A stretch of DNA of 64,000 nt from Symsagittifera roscoffensis (Eukaryota > Xenacoelomorpha > Acoela > Convolutidae), in assembly GCF_963678635.1 (NCBI RefSeq), contig NC_087063.1, positions 20,218,701-20,282,700 of the forward strand, given 5' to 3'. Below are positions 43,801 through 54,909 of the stretch, piece after piece; position 1 is the stretch's first letter, and each line of letters starts with the position of its first letter. The position numbers and the translations under genes are program-made. The notes below the pieces were generated by a model. It ran no database searches. It had not been told where the DNA came from and saw only the letters and a list, made by a program, of their open reading frames with translations.

Positions 43801-46115
43801 TCTTTGAGATCTGAACGCTTTCCAGCTAAACTTCTCTAATTAAGGTGTAGTACTTTTAAGTTGTTGTTGTGGTTTTCCAGTTTTTCTTTATTTTCTGAAT
43901 TCCATGAAGGATCCTGGATTTGGGTGGATATCCCCTGCTGTTAGAAGAGTTTTATGAAGAGACTTTTCTTGTTTTTTGTAAGTCTTGCTTCTTGTAATTT
44001 TTATTTAACAATTGTAATAGTAATAGCTGATATTGTTAAGTATAGTGCAATAAAATTTGTTCGAGTATATTGTGGCAACCCATGGAAAAAGATACTTTTT
44101 TTTATTATTCAGTACTTTATAAGCTAAAAATTCATCGCTTTCGCAGAAGCTGATGACAGATATGCTAGTTAAGAGAAAAAGTAACAGCATATCGTTTTGT
44201 AGAACAATTTGAGTTAAAATTACAAATAACAGTCGTTTATCAAAAAGATAGTCTTAACTAGCATTACTTAATAATAAAAACCTTGCGAGTAGTTATATGA
44301 CTGCTGTTACGATTCAGATTATGGTTATAATTACTATCACAGCCCCATGAGTTGTTGTTGAAATTATTTTGACCAGTTTGTCGGCCATGACCAGTCTGTC
44401 GGCCATATGGGTGCATGCGATCGTTACTATAGGGTAGATTGGTAGACCTATGAACATTATTATGTTGATATTTGGAAAGCAATTTTTGGTTGGAATTTGC
44501 TTTTCCAGTATAACCAGGGGCTGGTTTTACCCTCGGGAGTTTAGTTGAGTGTTTGAACACGTATCAGCCGAGGCAATTACGCAAGAATGGTATACCTAAT
44601 TCATCGTTCAGGTGTGTAGTGTCAAAATATAAACTCTGATAGCTCTTCAAGCTTCTGAAGTTTGAGTTTAGAGTTAGCACCTCAAATCCTGTCGTCGAAC
44701 CATACATTTCATTCAGAAATAATGATCAGTTTTGTCATTAGCATCATCATTGATAAGTAGTGGCGGTATTTCGCAAAGAAACAATCAAATCTGGTGAAAA
44801 CTTTGCAGTTATTAAAGCGATAAATTCTTCATATTTGGCGCTAAATTCATCAACCGTTGAGTAAATTTTTTTAGGATGGAGTTTGTCCCATTTTGGATTA
44901 TCACACAGTTAAGTTTTTTTCTTTATTTTGGTCAAGGACTTTTATTTTATCCTCAGTGGAGCTACCGTTGTATGCATGAACAACAGTATCATTGGGGAAA
45001 GTTTCAGTTTTTACCCTAGCAATTATACTTGAATCCAAAATTAAGTTTACACACTCCTCTGGTATAGGAAAAAGCGAAAAGTTTATCACAGTTTTTGATA
45101 CTTCTTTTGGTTTCGTCGATGTTGACTGTATTTTGCCATCCTTGTTTGCTTCCGATGTTTTCTCAAAAAACTCCGCTATTTTACGTTACTCTTGTTTTTG
45201 GTCGTAGAAATCGGAGTAAATCTTGTATAATGCTGATTTTTTAAGTCCATTAAATTTGTCTTAGCTAAGTTTTTGCTTGTGACGGTTAACATGGATGCAA
45301 ATGACTGGTAACTGGAAGAACGGTATTTGATAATGACTTCAGATCCTGTATTTCTGCTAAATAATTTAATTTTAGTGCTGAGATTACTTTCTTTTTCTGC
45401 AAATTAATTTCTTTTTTCTGCTTTATAACTTTCTTCAGCAAAAATAAATTTCTTTTTTCCTTTCCCAAAATCATTTTGTTCGATCAAGCAATGACTACCT
45501 GTTTTTCTGCTGATAAATATGTTCTGCTAAAAATAAATTTTCTCCTGCAAAAAATTTTTCTTTTCTGCTGAATAATTTTTCTGCAAAACAGTTTCTTTTT
45601 CTGTTGAATAGCTATAATTTTCTTTTTCTTCTAAATTGTTTTTCTGTAACTGTCATTTTTTTTGCCAAGTTCGGTTTTTAATACAGATTTTCGAAAAAAG
45701 CATGTATGGAACTTTCCAAATTTAGGGTTTGATAATATAATGTTCGGATGTTTTGTTTTAATTCGAATAAATTTTCTAGTTCAGACTAATCTCTATCTAA
45801 ACGATAATGATTACTCAAAATTATTATTAATTCCACTTTTCTTCGAACGTTTGTCCAGGTTGTAGCTGATCTAATTGTAAAAAAAAATTTCCGCAATTTG
45901 AAGTTGGTCTTCTTCGTTATCACTTTCTTGTCATTTGTCCTTGTGTCACGTTTATTCAATTCGAACATGACTTTTGTAGTTTTTTCATCTAACGGTTGTA
46001 ACCTATTTTGAACATTTCGATCATTGTTCTTCGCCTTCTGCGGTATTCAAGTGAAGGTAGGTTTTTTTTAATCTTTCATTGTAGCTTACTATCAGCAGCC
46101 CTTGTACATTTTGAT
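40832..46115 (-). mobile_element. Near full-length LINE (CR1/L2/jockey-like), degenerate
   Basis: Minus-strand non-LTR retrotransposon of about 5.3 kb. The endonuclease part contains LLGDYNLNYL (about 43415-43454) and TDHQ (about 43230), typical of AP endonucleases. The RT begins TPIYKKEDPELPENYRPI, continues QFGFRTSYST, then GPLIFNLYIN and LLQYADDTLLF (about 41970-41995), KYLGVVLDQFLTF, and a C-terminal part ending at 41183 (YGKAKIKF). Frames are interrupted in several places, so it is inactive. 44.2-45.5 kb is probably a degraded ORF1 (HGRQTGQNNFNNN; an N-rich basic segment), by position only. The 3' end carries a short ACTGAA repeat tail, and the target duplication is probably (a)caattt. 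Confidence 0.88.
45300..45660. repeat. Low-complexity ttttctgc-rich tract
   Basis: Imperfect repetition of ttttctgctgaataa-like words on the plus strand, within the 5' part of the LINE. Pyrimidine-rich, no period that holds throughout. Confidence 0.6.
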
Positions 46116-46144
46116 GAAACTCAATTTGATGAAACTCTACTATT

Positions 46145-46310
46145 TTTATAGCAAGTTCAGCTAATAATTTGGGAAATTGGACTTCAAAAAAAGTATGCCA
46201 ATCACAGAGGAATTTGTAACTTTTAAGGAAAGTAGAATTAGCTCCTAACCGGGATGTCAAGGTGAGATCATTTGATCACATTAAAAGAAGACGAACACAT
46301 TAAAAACAAG
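46145..46310 (-). pseudogene. Partial GSTCD copy, 5' part
   Basis: Matches 39397-39560 of the intact gene (about residues 66-121): ttgggaaattggacttcaaaa, gatcatttgat and aaaagaagacgaac are shared. With 40645-40830 it forms one collinear minus-strand fragment interrupted by the LINE. Confidence 0.88.
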
Positions 46311-46510
46311 AAATAAAGCATAAATAAACTGTTAGAAAAAAATTAATTGCGCCTTGGTTTGAAAAACAATGAACTTCGGAACTTGACATTATGCTCACTT
46401 GATAAAAAATGCCTATGCATGGAATCAGTCCAGCAAACATAGATGATCCGGAATGTCGGAAGTATCACAGTCAGTAGTCCATTCATCAGATGATCAAGTT
46501 AAAATCCTAG
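46300..46510. repeat. Direct repeat D2
   Basis: Partner of D1 at 40410-40640, in the same orientation. Its start overlaps the edge of the partial GSTCD copy. Confidence 0.85.
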
Positions 46511-46519
46511 AAGTTTTCT

Positions 46520-48780
46520 AGATATGGAAGAGTAAAGTATAATCAGAATAGAATTATACCCAGAGAAAAATTATGTGAGATTAAAGCAGCTGCAAAAAAA
46601 TATGCTAAAAAAGTGAAACAGACCCCTATGACAAACGTTTTGAAAAAGACAGAAAGTATTTGAAGAACAACGGTCTTCTGGCAGTGCCGTTTGATAAGGG
46701 GATGGGTTTTTCTGAAATGAAAAAGGAGACATATGAAGAAAAACTGGAAGTTTTGTTATAGGCAGAACAATTTAGAGAGAGGTAGAATCTGACAGACAGC
46801 GTGATCATAAAAATTTAAAAAGACAAAAACAAAGAATTACTCGCCATGGAAAAGAAGGACGAGATTAGCGAAGCACTGTATACAAGGTTAAGATCCTTGA
46901 GGGCGCAGACGGCTAGAATGTATAGACTAACAGGAGTGCAAAAACAAGGCACATCACTTCGTCTGGTCGTTTCTGTGCCTGGCAGCTCAAATGACCACCT
47001 AAGTAAAACATTGGCATAATATTGTGATAAAATTGAGGGCACAGACATAGAAACGAACGCTCAAGTGGCCAGGGAGATATTGGAGATAACAGAAGTGGAC
47101 TCTGATGAGAGTATAATCTACCTTGATGCAAAGAGCTTATACAATAAAGTCCTACTCAATTAAGCTGCTGAAATAGATGTGAGGAGATTATATGTGCAAA
47201 ACAATCCTCCAGAAATATCTCGCAAAACTATGTAAGAAGTACTAAATTTGGCAGTGAATAAGGTACACTATAAATGCAAGGGTTTGTGGTGTGTAAAAAA
47301 GACCGTCTAGCCTTGAGCGCCTCCCTCGCAGTAGTACTGGCCAATTTGTGGCTCAAAGAATACGAACCTGCATCAATCGAAAAGTACCAAAATTGTCTGT
47401 GCTATATGACGATAACAAGGAAGACTGCCTTGGATGTCAGAAAAAGGTGACATATCGAACTAAAGGGGTAAAATGCGAAGCTTGTTTGAATTGGTAACAC
47501 TTAGGGTGTGGTAACAATTTGGAATCCGAATACGCAAACATCGCTGAAATGTTATGGTTTTGCATGACTTGCAAAAACAACAAGAAGCAGATCTGACTGA
47601 GAATGGTGTTAAAATTTTTCTAAGATATGTGAACGACATAAGTAGAATTGTCAAAGGAGATCCTAGGGTAGTCCCCGAGACTGCCAATAATTTGAATCCG
47701 AACTTGCAGTTCACCATAGAAGAACTGGATAGAAAAGGATATTTGATTTTTTCGGTTTTAAATGTCAACGTGGGCTCAGGAACAAAGGTCACATGTGGGT
47801 GGTACCAAAAACCCACTGATAACGGCACCATTCTGCGTTTTTGAGGCTGCGCACCTATGCAGTACAAAAGAAGCGTTATTGAAGGATGTACCTCAACTTG
47901 GGAAAATTTCGACCGGGCTTTGGAAAAAATCGGAAATAATGGACTGAAAATCAATATCCGAAAACTTTGTCGGACAGAGTAGTGTTTGAAATTTTTATAA
48001 AAAGATCGTCAAGGAAAAGAAAAATTTAGAGGTGACGGCATTAGAACCGAGAAATGATAAATGGTTGAAAGACTCACCCGCCCCCTTTTTTAAATTGCAA
48101 TATCGAAGCAAGATATCTTAACTGTTAGCTGCAAAAGTACGGCAAATATCCGGGCAACAAATAATTTTTACAAGAAAATTAAAACCATGCTTGCCATCCC
48201 TCAAAATTTTTTTTGCTGGTGATCTGAGATCCAAAGTGGTGTATAAGCTTACATGTAGTGGATATAACTCCACATGTGTCGGCCAGAGAGTCCAACATTT
48301 GGCCACTAAGGTCGATGAACACCGCAGAGAGGACTCCTCAGAAGGGCTACATTTGTTAGAACGTAATAAAGAGGTAGGTGGTACTGCTGAGCTGAAGTCA
48401 GAAAGATTATAGACCGAATAGCCAACACTCAGAAGCTACTCACACTAGAGATTTTAAATGTTTGGAGGGAGAGGCCGAGACTGCTATGCCACAATCGAAA
48501 ACATTTCCAAATCGAACTTTCACATTAATAAAAGAACAAAAAAGTGAAAAATCTCAGATTTTTTAAATAAATGATTACGTAATTTATCATGTAATTTTAG
48601 ACGTTTAAATTTGATTGGTCAAAAAGTTTTAGATCAACATTGAACATATTTCTAATTTGTTCAGATCTTTGATAGTTTTGTAAATTTTGTACAAACTTTT
48701 AATCCTGATGATGCACAAAATGTGCGAAAACGTTTGAATTCACGTTTTCATATTCTTCTAAAGAGACTCAAATGGTTGGG
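46520..48780 (+). mobile_element. Penelope-like retroelement, broken, with zinc-finger insert and GIY-YIG domain
   Basis: Plus-strand order: a conserved N-terminal block (DKGMGFSEMKKETYEEKLE, about 46690), the region with RAQTARMYRL and SVPGSS, RT segment with IIYLDAKSLYN (about 47110), SASLAVVLANLWLKEYE (about 47310), a Cys/His-rich PHD-like finger (CLGCQKKVTYR, CEACLNW, WFCMTCKNNKK; 47410-47590), the next RT block (FLRYVND, GWYQKPTDNGTI; 47610-47840), and the GIY-YIG endonuclease (VVYKLTCSGYNS, VGQRVQHLATKVDEH; 48236-48330). These blocks are typical of Penelope-like elements, which are neither LINE nor LTR. It is an old copy with several breaks and no whole ORF. Confidence 0.88.
48695..48750 (+). 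ncRNA. Hammerhead-like RNA motif at the Penelope-like 3' end
   Basis: CTGATGA (48705-48711) is followed by a 5 bp stem with a short loop (GCACA and TGTGC), then GAAA (48726-48729), then AACGT and ACGTT arms (48729-48733 and 48742-48746) that can pair as stem III. CUGAUGA-stem-GAAA is the hammerhead core, and Penelope-like elements are known to carry such ribozymes. The pairing of stem I next to the core is not convincing, so activity is doubtful. Confidence 0.45.
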
Positions 48781-48784
48781 AATC

Positions 48785-50775
48785 AAGCCAACCAGGTTGA
48801 GAAAACTAACACTTGCAAAAAATAAATCAGAGTTGAAAATGACTCAAAAAGACTGACCGGATAAGAGGCCACGGTTCTATCAAATACTTATATTCAGCTG
48901 CGCTTTTGCTCCCTTAGCTCCATAAGTAACAACTTTCTACGAAATTAATTTTAAAATTTCACCGAGTAAACAGTCAGTGTTCGCAATTTGTATTGCGAGG
49001 GAGATTCTCTGCTTAAGAAAACTTCTTTCTCCGGGTTCGTCGTTACACTTGCTCAAGTTTTTACAAATCGTATTCAGAAAAATCAGTGCTCCTCGGCATC
49101 ACTCTGATTTTCAAAAGCTATTGGTTAAAAAACATATCCATCCATAATTAAACCTCTAAATTTGTAAAATTTTTGGTCCTCTGCCTCTTCTGCTTCAATC
49201 ATCCGTTCCCGGGTTACAAACCGAGCCTGCGCTTATTCTCTTAGGAGCTAGGGAGTCAACTTTTACTACATACCACAGTGCCTATCAGCAGCCCATGGTA
49301 CGAGCGTCAAACCGTCTGGTCGCTTCTGATCTATCCTGTGGAACTGTCGTGGCTCTAAAACAGAAGAAAAGTGAGCCGAGGCTTTGCTTTATCATGGCAT
49401 CAAAATTTGTGCGTCTTGAAAGTCTCATTGCACTTTTGAGGCTCTCTGCCATGCCATCCGTTTTCGGTTGCATCTTTAATGCAAATGCATCTATGTTTTT
49501 CACAATTTTTTGAACCTAGGTGGATACCAATGGCAATTCTAAGCTGCTGATTTGACAAATTCAATCCTAGAATATTACACGGTATGACAATCAACCAATG
49601 CGATCGGAATTTAACCTAGTAAGCATTGAAACTTTTTTTTCACACCAGTAAGTTGTAGCTGCAAAATCTTTCGAGAAATTTTGTATTTAATGAAAAATGG
49701 GCTCCAAAAGTTTTTTTTGGATTTAGTTTTTGTCGCATTCGGCCCAGTTTTACACAATGACGGAGCTTAGAAAAAGAACCCTTGAAAATTGGTTGATGTC
49801 AGTTACCTTGATGCTACTCGTTTAACCGTCTTGACCTAGCCAGTTGTTTTTCTGGTCTGTTAAGGGCTAAGTAATATGTTACCCTTTTCTAGGCCATCAG
49901 TTACTACATCAGTTACATTAGATTACTTACATTGGAGGCTCAGCACATCAGGAAAAGGAATCCGGCAAGTAACGAGCGCGACGAGGTTAATAATAGTAAA
50001 TTGACACTGAAGCTATATTTTACAATCAAAAAATTTGCGCTAAAACAAAAATTATTGAAATAAATCAGATTTCAGCATGAAAGTAGCCACAAATCGAAAA
50101 TGTGATAGCAAAAAAATTCAGAAGTCAGAAAAATGTGTTGACTTTAGAAAATGGTTTCATGATGATTGTTACGTATTTTTAGTTATAATTGCATTGTTTC
50201 GCTGGGTTAACTTTTTAAGTTTTGAATTATTAACAGGTGAGATTTGTAAAAATTAGTTTAGAATATTATCGAAAATGTACCAATCTATTCGTTAAGTTTA
50301 CAATTTCTTAAAAGTTTTACAATTTAAAATGTCACGCATTCTCATAAATAGATCTACTTTCAAAACTAATTCCATCAAATAACAGAACAGGAAAACTTGC
50401 AAAGTATCACTTACACAGAGCAAAAATAATCGAAAAAAAATGTTTGATTGTTTAGCAAAAGTTCAATTAATTACCTTTTATATATCTTTTTGTTTTAAAC
50501 TTGGTTGAACCAGGATTCTGCGATTGCCAAAGTTGGCTAGGATTCAGGACACTTCAACAACTGCAAGAAAAACTAACCATTTATTCAAGCATCTAAATAG
50601 CTCAAGCAGATCAGTACTTTACAAAATAATTGTCATATTTTATTGCTCGAACTCAACAACTGAAAGCTTAAAATTATTCAAGAACAATTTTCTTCAACTT
50701 TTTGCCGAAAATCTATTTTAGTGTCAGAAACATAAAAATTTCAAATGCAACTTGTAACCTTTTCAAATTATCGAA
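48785..50775. other. Spacer with retroelement debris
   Basis: Apart from the fragment at 49240-49600 no gene or repeat is recognised. Short ORFs only. Confidence 0.4.
49240..49600 (-). mobile_element. Fragment of a retroelement C-terminal region
   Basis: Minus-strand reading gives LSNQQLRIAIGIHLGS, EKHRCIC and HG, and in a shifted frame KRPDGLTLVPW. This series is familiar from the C-terminal part of reverse-transcriptase polyproteins in invertebrate genomes (RIxVGLRLG, PHxCICG, GKRPDG). It is a short, broken fossil piece; the family was not determined. Confidence 0.55.
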
Positions 50776-50779
50776 AAGA

Positions 50780-51720
50780 GCAACAAATGAAAGTTTTAAA
50801 AGATTTGGATGTAAGCAAATCGAGAGGACCAGATAATCTACCGCCAACCTTCCGACAAAAACATTTTGAAGAGAAGTATTGTACAATTTTTTTTGAAAAT
50901 AAGAAGCGGCCGAGAATTCCATGAAAATTGTTAATTGCAGCAAAATCACAGTTTTGTATAAAAATAGAAGGAACAATCGTTGAAAATTAAAGAACTATTT
51001 CACTATTTAGCTTTATCAGCAAAGTATTAAAGAAATGTTTGTCAGGTAGTTTTTATGGACATTTTGCAACCGTGTTGTACAAAAATTTATACGATTTTGT
51101 TGTTAAGAAGACAGTGACATCAAACAAGCTCTTTTTTCCGAAAAAAAATGTGCAAACAACGAAGTCATTGCCTTTCACCCAGATTGTTCCGAAGCTTTCG
51201 ACTGTGTACAACAAAATGAAATTCGGTGCAAACTAAGCAACATTGAAATAGCGCGTTGTTACTTGGAAACTTTATTTGATTATCTCAAAGCACTAACTTA
51301 TAATCGCCTAAATATCTATCATTTCTATCATTAAAACACCAAACGTTTATTTAGCATTCAAGTTTTTTTAGTGGCATTTATTTTCAGCGAACAGAAGTGG
51401 AGCCTAGGGTCACCTTGTTGTATTCCGTTTTCAGACTTAATGACGAATGATCCGTAAAAAGGTAACTCGGTTTACTGTAGGCGCAATGGATAACTTTGTA
51501 AATCTCCGGGTGATCCACAAAAACGTGATTCAACATAGTTTCTCTATGAGGCAATTTAATTGCATTAATAAAATCAAATTTCTAAAACAAATTGAGCAAT
51601 TCGGGTTTCTAAACGAGGGTGCAGCAGTTTTAGGTTTCTGGTTTAATAAAATAACTCACCGAAAATATCCAAAAAACTGTTTTTCGCTCTGCGAGAGCTT
51701 TGCTTTCGGCGCGTGTATTT
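50780..51720 (+). mobile_element. LINE reverse transcriptase fragment
   Basis: Plus-strand pieces in changing frames: LKDLDVSKSRGPDNLPP, RTISLFSFISKVLKKC, PDCSEAFDCVQQNEI (the DxSKAFD box of RT), RCKLSNIEIARCYLE and LFDYLKA. The frame is broken repeatedly and the YxDD box is not clear. Non-LTR type, distinct from the LINEs at 17 and 42 kb. Confidence 0.75.
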
Positions 51721-51724
51721 CAGG

Positions 51725-53415
51725 TTGCAATTTTTAACGTTGTTCTAGAAAAAGCCAGAGACGTCTAAAAACCAGCCAATGAATAAATTTTTTGCATCGT
51801 AGAAAGTATCTTTTATTTAATCCCAAACATTTTCTGCAGGGGAAAACGCCAGTCCTAAGGTACTCTCTTGAAAATTCAAACATTTGAACTGGCTATCTTC
51901 ACATAATCATCATGCAAAAAGGGACACAATATTGGGACACAGTCCATCTTGCTACTGTATGGATCAAGGTCAAATCAAGCACACTGTGGTTCATGTTGCA
52001 TTTTGCTGTTGTTTCTTTATTTGGAGCGAAGTAATTGGTCGTTGAAACTTTTGCTAGACAACGTTTTTAATTTCAATAAATGCATCTGATTGTTTGGGAC
52101 CCAGGTAAGCTTGTTCCATTCTAGATGTGCGCTTAGTTTGATAGTTTGTTTATCTTTTGCTCTTCTTTATCTTGTATGTGTTCGGGTATCCTTCTCCCAA
52201 TTTTTCGTATAAGACTGTCTTCAAAAATATTGACAGACAAGTTGAATAAAAAACCCACATGATTAGGTAAACATTTAAATCACTTATTTTCTATCCTGCG
52301 ATAAGCAGTGAGACATCTTTGAATTCACAGCCGGCCCATCTAGAGCGAACCCAATATAATTTGTTGTTTGTTAGAGATCACAAACTGTGCTTGGAAAAAC
52401 CTCGTTCTCCTTGATGAATCTATGGTTTGTCTCGCTGTTTCTCAGTTCAGGAAAATTTAAGGAATTTCTGTATCTACTTCTACGGTCATGTGGATATGTT
52501 GATTGCCAATCCTCAATCACGCTCTTTTGCAATTTCGTTTTTTTTCGTCTTGGGTCTTGCTGTATCATGACTTTTATCGCATTTTTATCGGCATCATTTC
52601 CAGGAGATTACGCGTGTGCTAGTTTCCCATTTTTTAGAAAATGGTTTCCCATTTTTTGGATTGGCTTTATTTTTTTTAGAAAATCAGCACTTATGAACTA
52701 GTCTAGCCAGATTTTGGTTTGCAAAGACGGGTAAGAATTCACTATTTTACAGAACACTCGACTTATCATGTCTGTCCGATCAGTTCGACTTGTGAACCCT
52801 AAGAGAATTCCACATTTTATCTAGAGGAACCCTTCAAGAAGAAGAAGAAAAAGAAGAATTTATTTCACTCAAAACGTCAGTTTTTTTTTTCAAAAAGTAC
52901 AACATTTTGTTTAAGTACAAATTTAAACAAATTGAACTTTTTCAATTTTTTCTTCCTACAGCAACCTTGAAACATTACACTGAGACAAAGCTGAGCTTCA
53001 GATATTTTGCAATACAAGGAAAGCTTAGCGTTGCAAGCTTACCAAATAGAAAAAGAGATGAAAATAACGAATTCGAAAAAAAACTTAAAATAAACAATTT
53101 TTTTTGGAAATACGAAAGTTTCTACTTCAGAAAAACAATCGAGACAGACAACCGTTTGCATTAACGAAGCATTCAGTTTTTCCCAATTGTTTACAAAGTC
53201 GACAACACAAGGTTAGACGCGCATTAATCCGAAAACAAATAATGCCAAAGGAAAATGTTATGATAAAAAAATTGAGGGATTTAACAGTTTGAATTTGCGA
53301 CTTTTAAAAAACACTGCACTGAGAAAACACAAGCCGAAATCATGTAGGCCGAGAAACAATTCCAGGCGTAACAAAAATTGAAAAAAAAACGGATTATACC
53401 AGTCAGGATTCAAAA
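51725..53415. other. No gene recognised
   Basis: AT-rich. There is a GAA-rich microsatellite at 52839-52857. The 65-codon minus ORF at 52371-52568 (basic, QQDPRRKKTKLQK) has no recognisable fold. A degenerate form of the hairpin word found elsewhere (gacaaagctgagcttcaga) occurs at 52984. Confidence 0.4.
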
Positions 53416-53420
53416 CAAAC

Positions 53421-53990
53421 GTTAAACAGAGGCAAAATTGCACTTCGCATACCTAAGCAAATTTAGACCGATAACACTACTGGAAAAAAACTGACTGAAA
53501 AAAACTTTGAGTCCACAAAACTTTTAATGTGACTCATGCCAATTATGACGCATTAGCAGTACTAGTCAATTTGAAAAAATGAAAATGATATCTAACGTAC
53601 TTCAATTTATAAAGGGGATGAATTTTAGCTAATATCCGAAAGAAATCATTAAAAATATTCGACCCTGCTCACGTTTGAACCCTCTTTTTTTGTTGCGGGC
53701 CCTATCCCTGCCTCTACGCTACAGATCCATGGTACTTTGAAGCTTAAGTGCTAGTTGTAATAAAAAAGTCTGTTATCATATCCTTAGCATTGGCTGTATT
53801 TATTAGTTGGTTATTGATCAAAATGAACTTTCAAAATGAACATATTTTGCCGCAACAAAATTTGCGCCGTAGATTGGAAAAAAAGAATTCACACTATTAC
53901 ACAAGCTTTGCTTGTGTATGCAGCAACATGAATTTTTTTCAAATTTTTAGGAAAAGTTGTTTAAATGGAAAAAAAGTCTAGCTGCCGCCG
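53421..53990 (+). repeat. Interspersed repeat N, copy 1
   Basis: Starts with acagaggcaaaattgcac, shares accgataacactactgg, gccaattatgacgcatt, ttagttggttattgatcaaa and caagctttgcttgtgta in order with 60186-60985. Divergence and spacing differences indicate separate old insertions of one family. Confidence 0.8.
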
Positions 53991-54331
53991 ATTACAAGAC
54001 ACTTGTTCTCCCAAGTGTAAAAATGAAGTTGTTTTAAACAATCATTTGCAGAGCATTTCTGTTAACACGTTTTTTCCTTACTTGTCCTCACCTCCTGTGC
54101 AAAGTACAAATTGAGATGTTTTGCTTGAACAAAATTGAAACGGCCAAATACTATCTCATTTGAATTTGGAGTTTTACTATCCTTGTTATCTCGCAGTTCA
54201 CGAGATTTTTTTAGAATAAAACAGATCACATTTTCGGCATCCTGAATTGGCTAGAGGTTGTGTTTTAGCGTTTTAAAATTGTGTGTGGTTAAATGGAGCA
54301 CAAAAATACTCAAAATTGATTAAAGAAAAAC

Positions 54332-54805
54332 ATAGCTAATCGAAGATCGGAAGAGTAATGAACGCAAGTAAACATAAAAAACACTGATTTTCTGGCCAAA
54401 CTTTCGAAACTCAAATCAAAAAATAGATGCCCTTTAAGTTCTTTGAATTTCTACAACAAGTTATTATTGGCGTTTTTTTATAACATAAAAACAACTTGAG
54501 AAAACTGGATCAACAGGTAAAGTTTTTATTCTGCTGGAAATCTAAAAACTAAATTCCACTTTCGAAACTAGAAATCGTTCGTATTTTTGAGCCATTTCCA
54601 CGTTCGTATTCGGAGAGTGCTCTTTACGTCACTTTCAGCAGATTAATTTCAATTGCACTCAAAAAGTGCATATATACCTAAGTGCATTCATAAGTTCAAC
54701 AATAGTTTGAATGCACATCTGTAGTTATTAGAGCATTTTAAGATTTTTTCCTGAAAAAAAATCACCAAGACCTATATAAGGGTCTTCACTACGTTTATTA
54801 CTCTT
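54332..54805 (+). repeat. MITE-like repeat M with inverted ends, best copy
   Basis: Begins near acatagctaatcg, then aagagtaatgaacgc at 54351. Ends acgtttattactctt at 54805, the reverse complement of the former with two mismatches. The body contains ggatcaacaggtaaag and ccaagacctatataag. No ORF. Confidence 0.75.
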
Positions 54806-54909
54806 AAAGAACAAACATAGCCAACAGACAATTGGGTGAGTGTCAATGAACTCAAACAGGCACAATCTGAAAAAAAAACACTTTCGAGCAATTTAAAGCT
54901 TTTTTGAAT

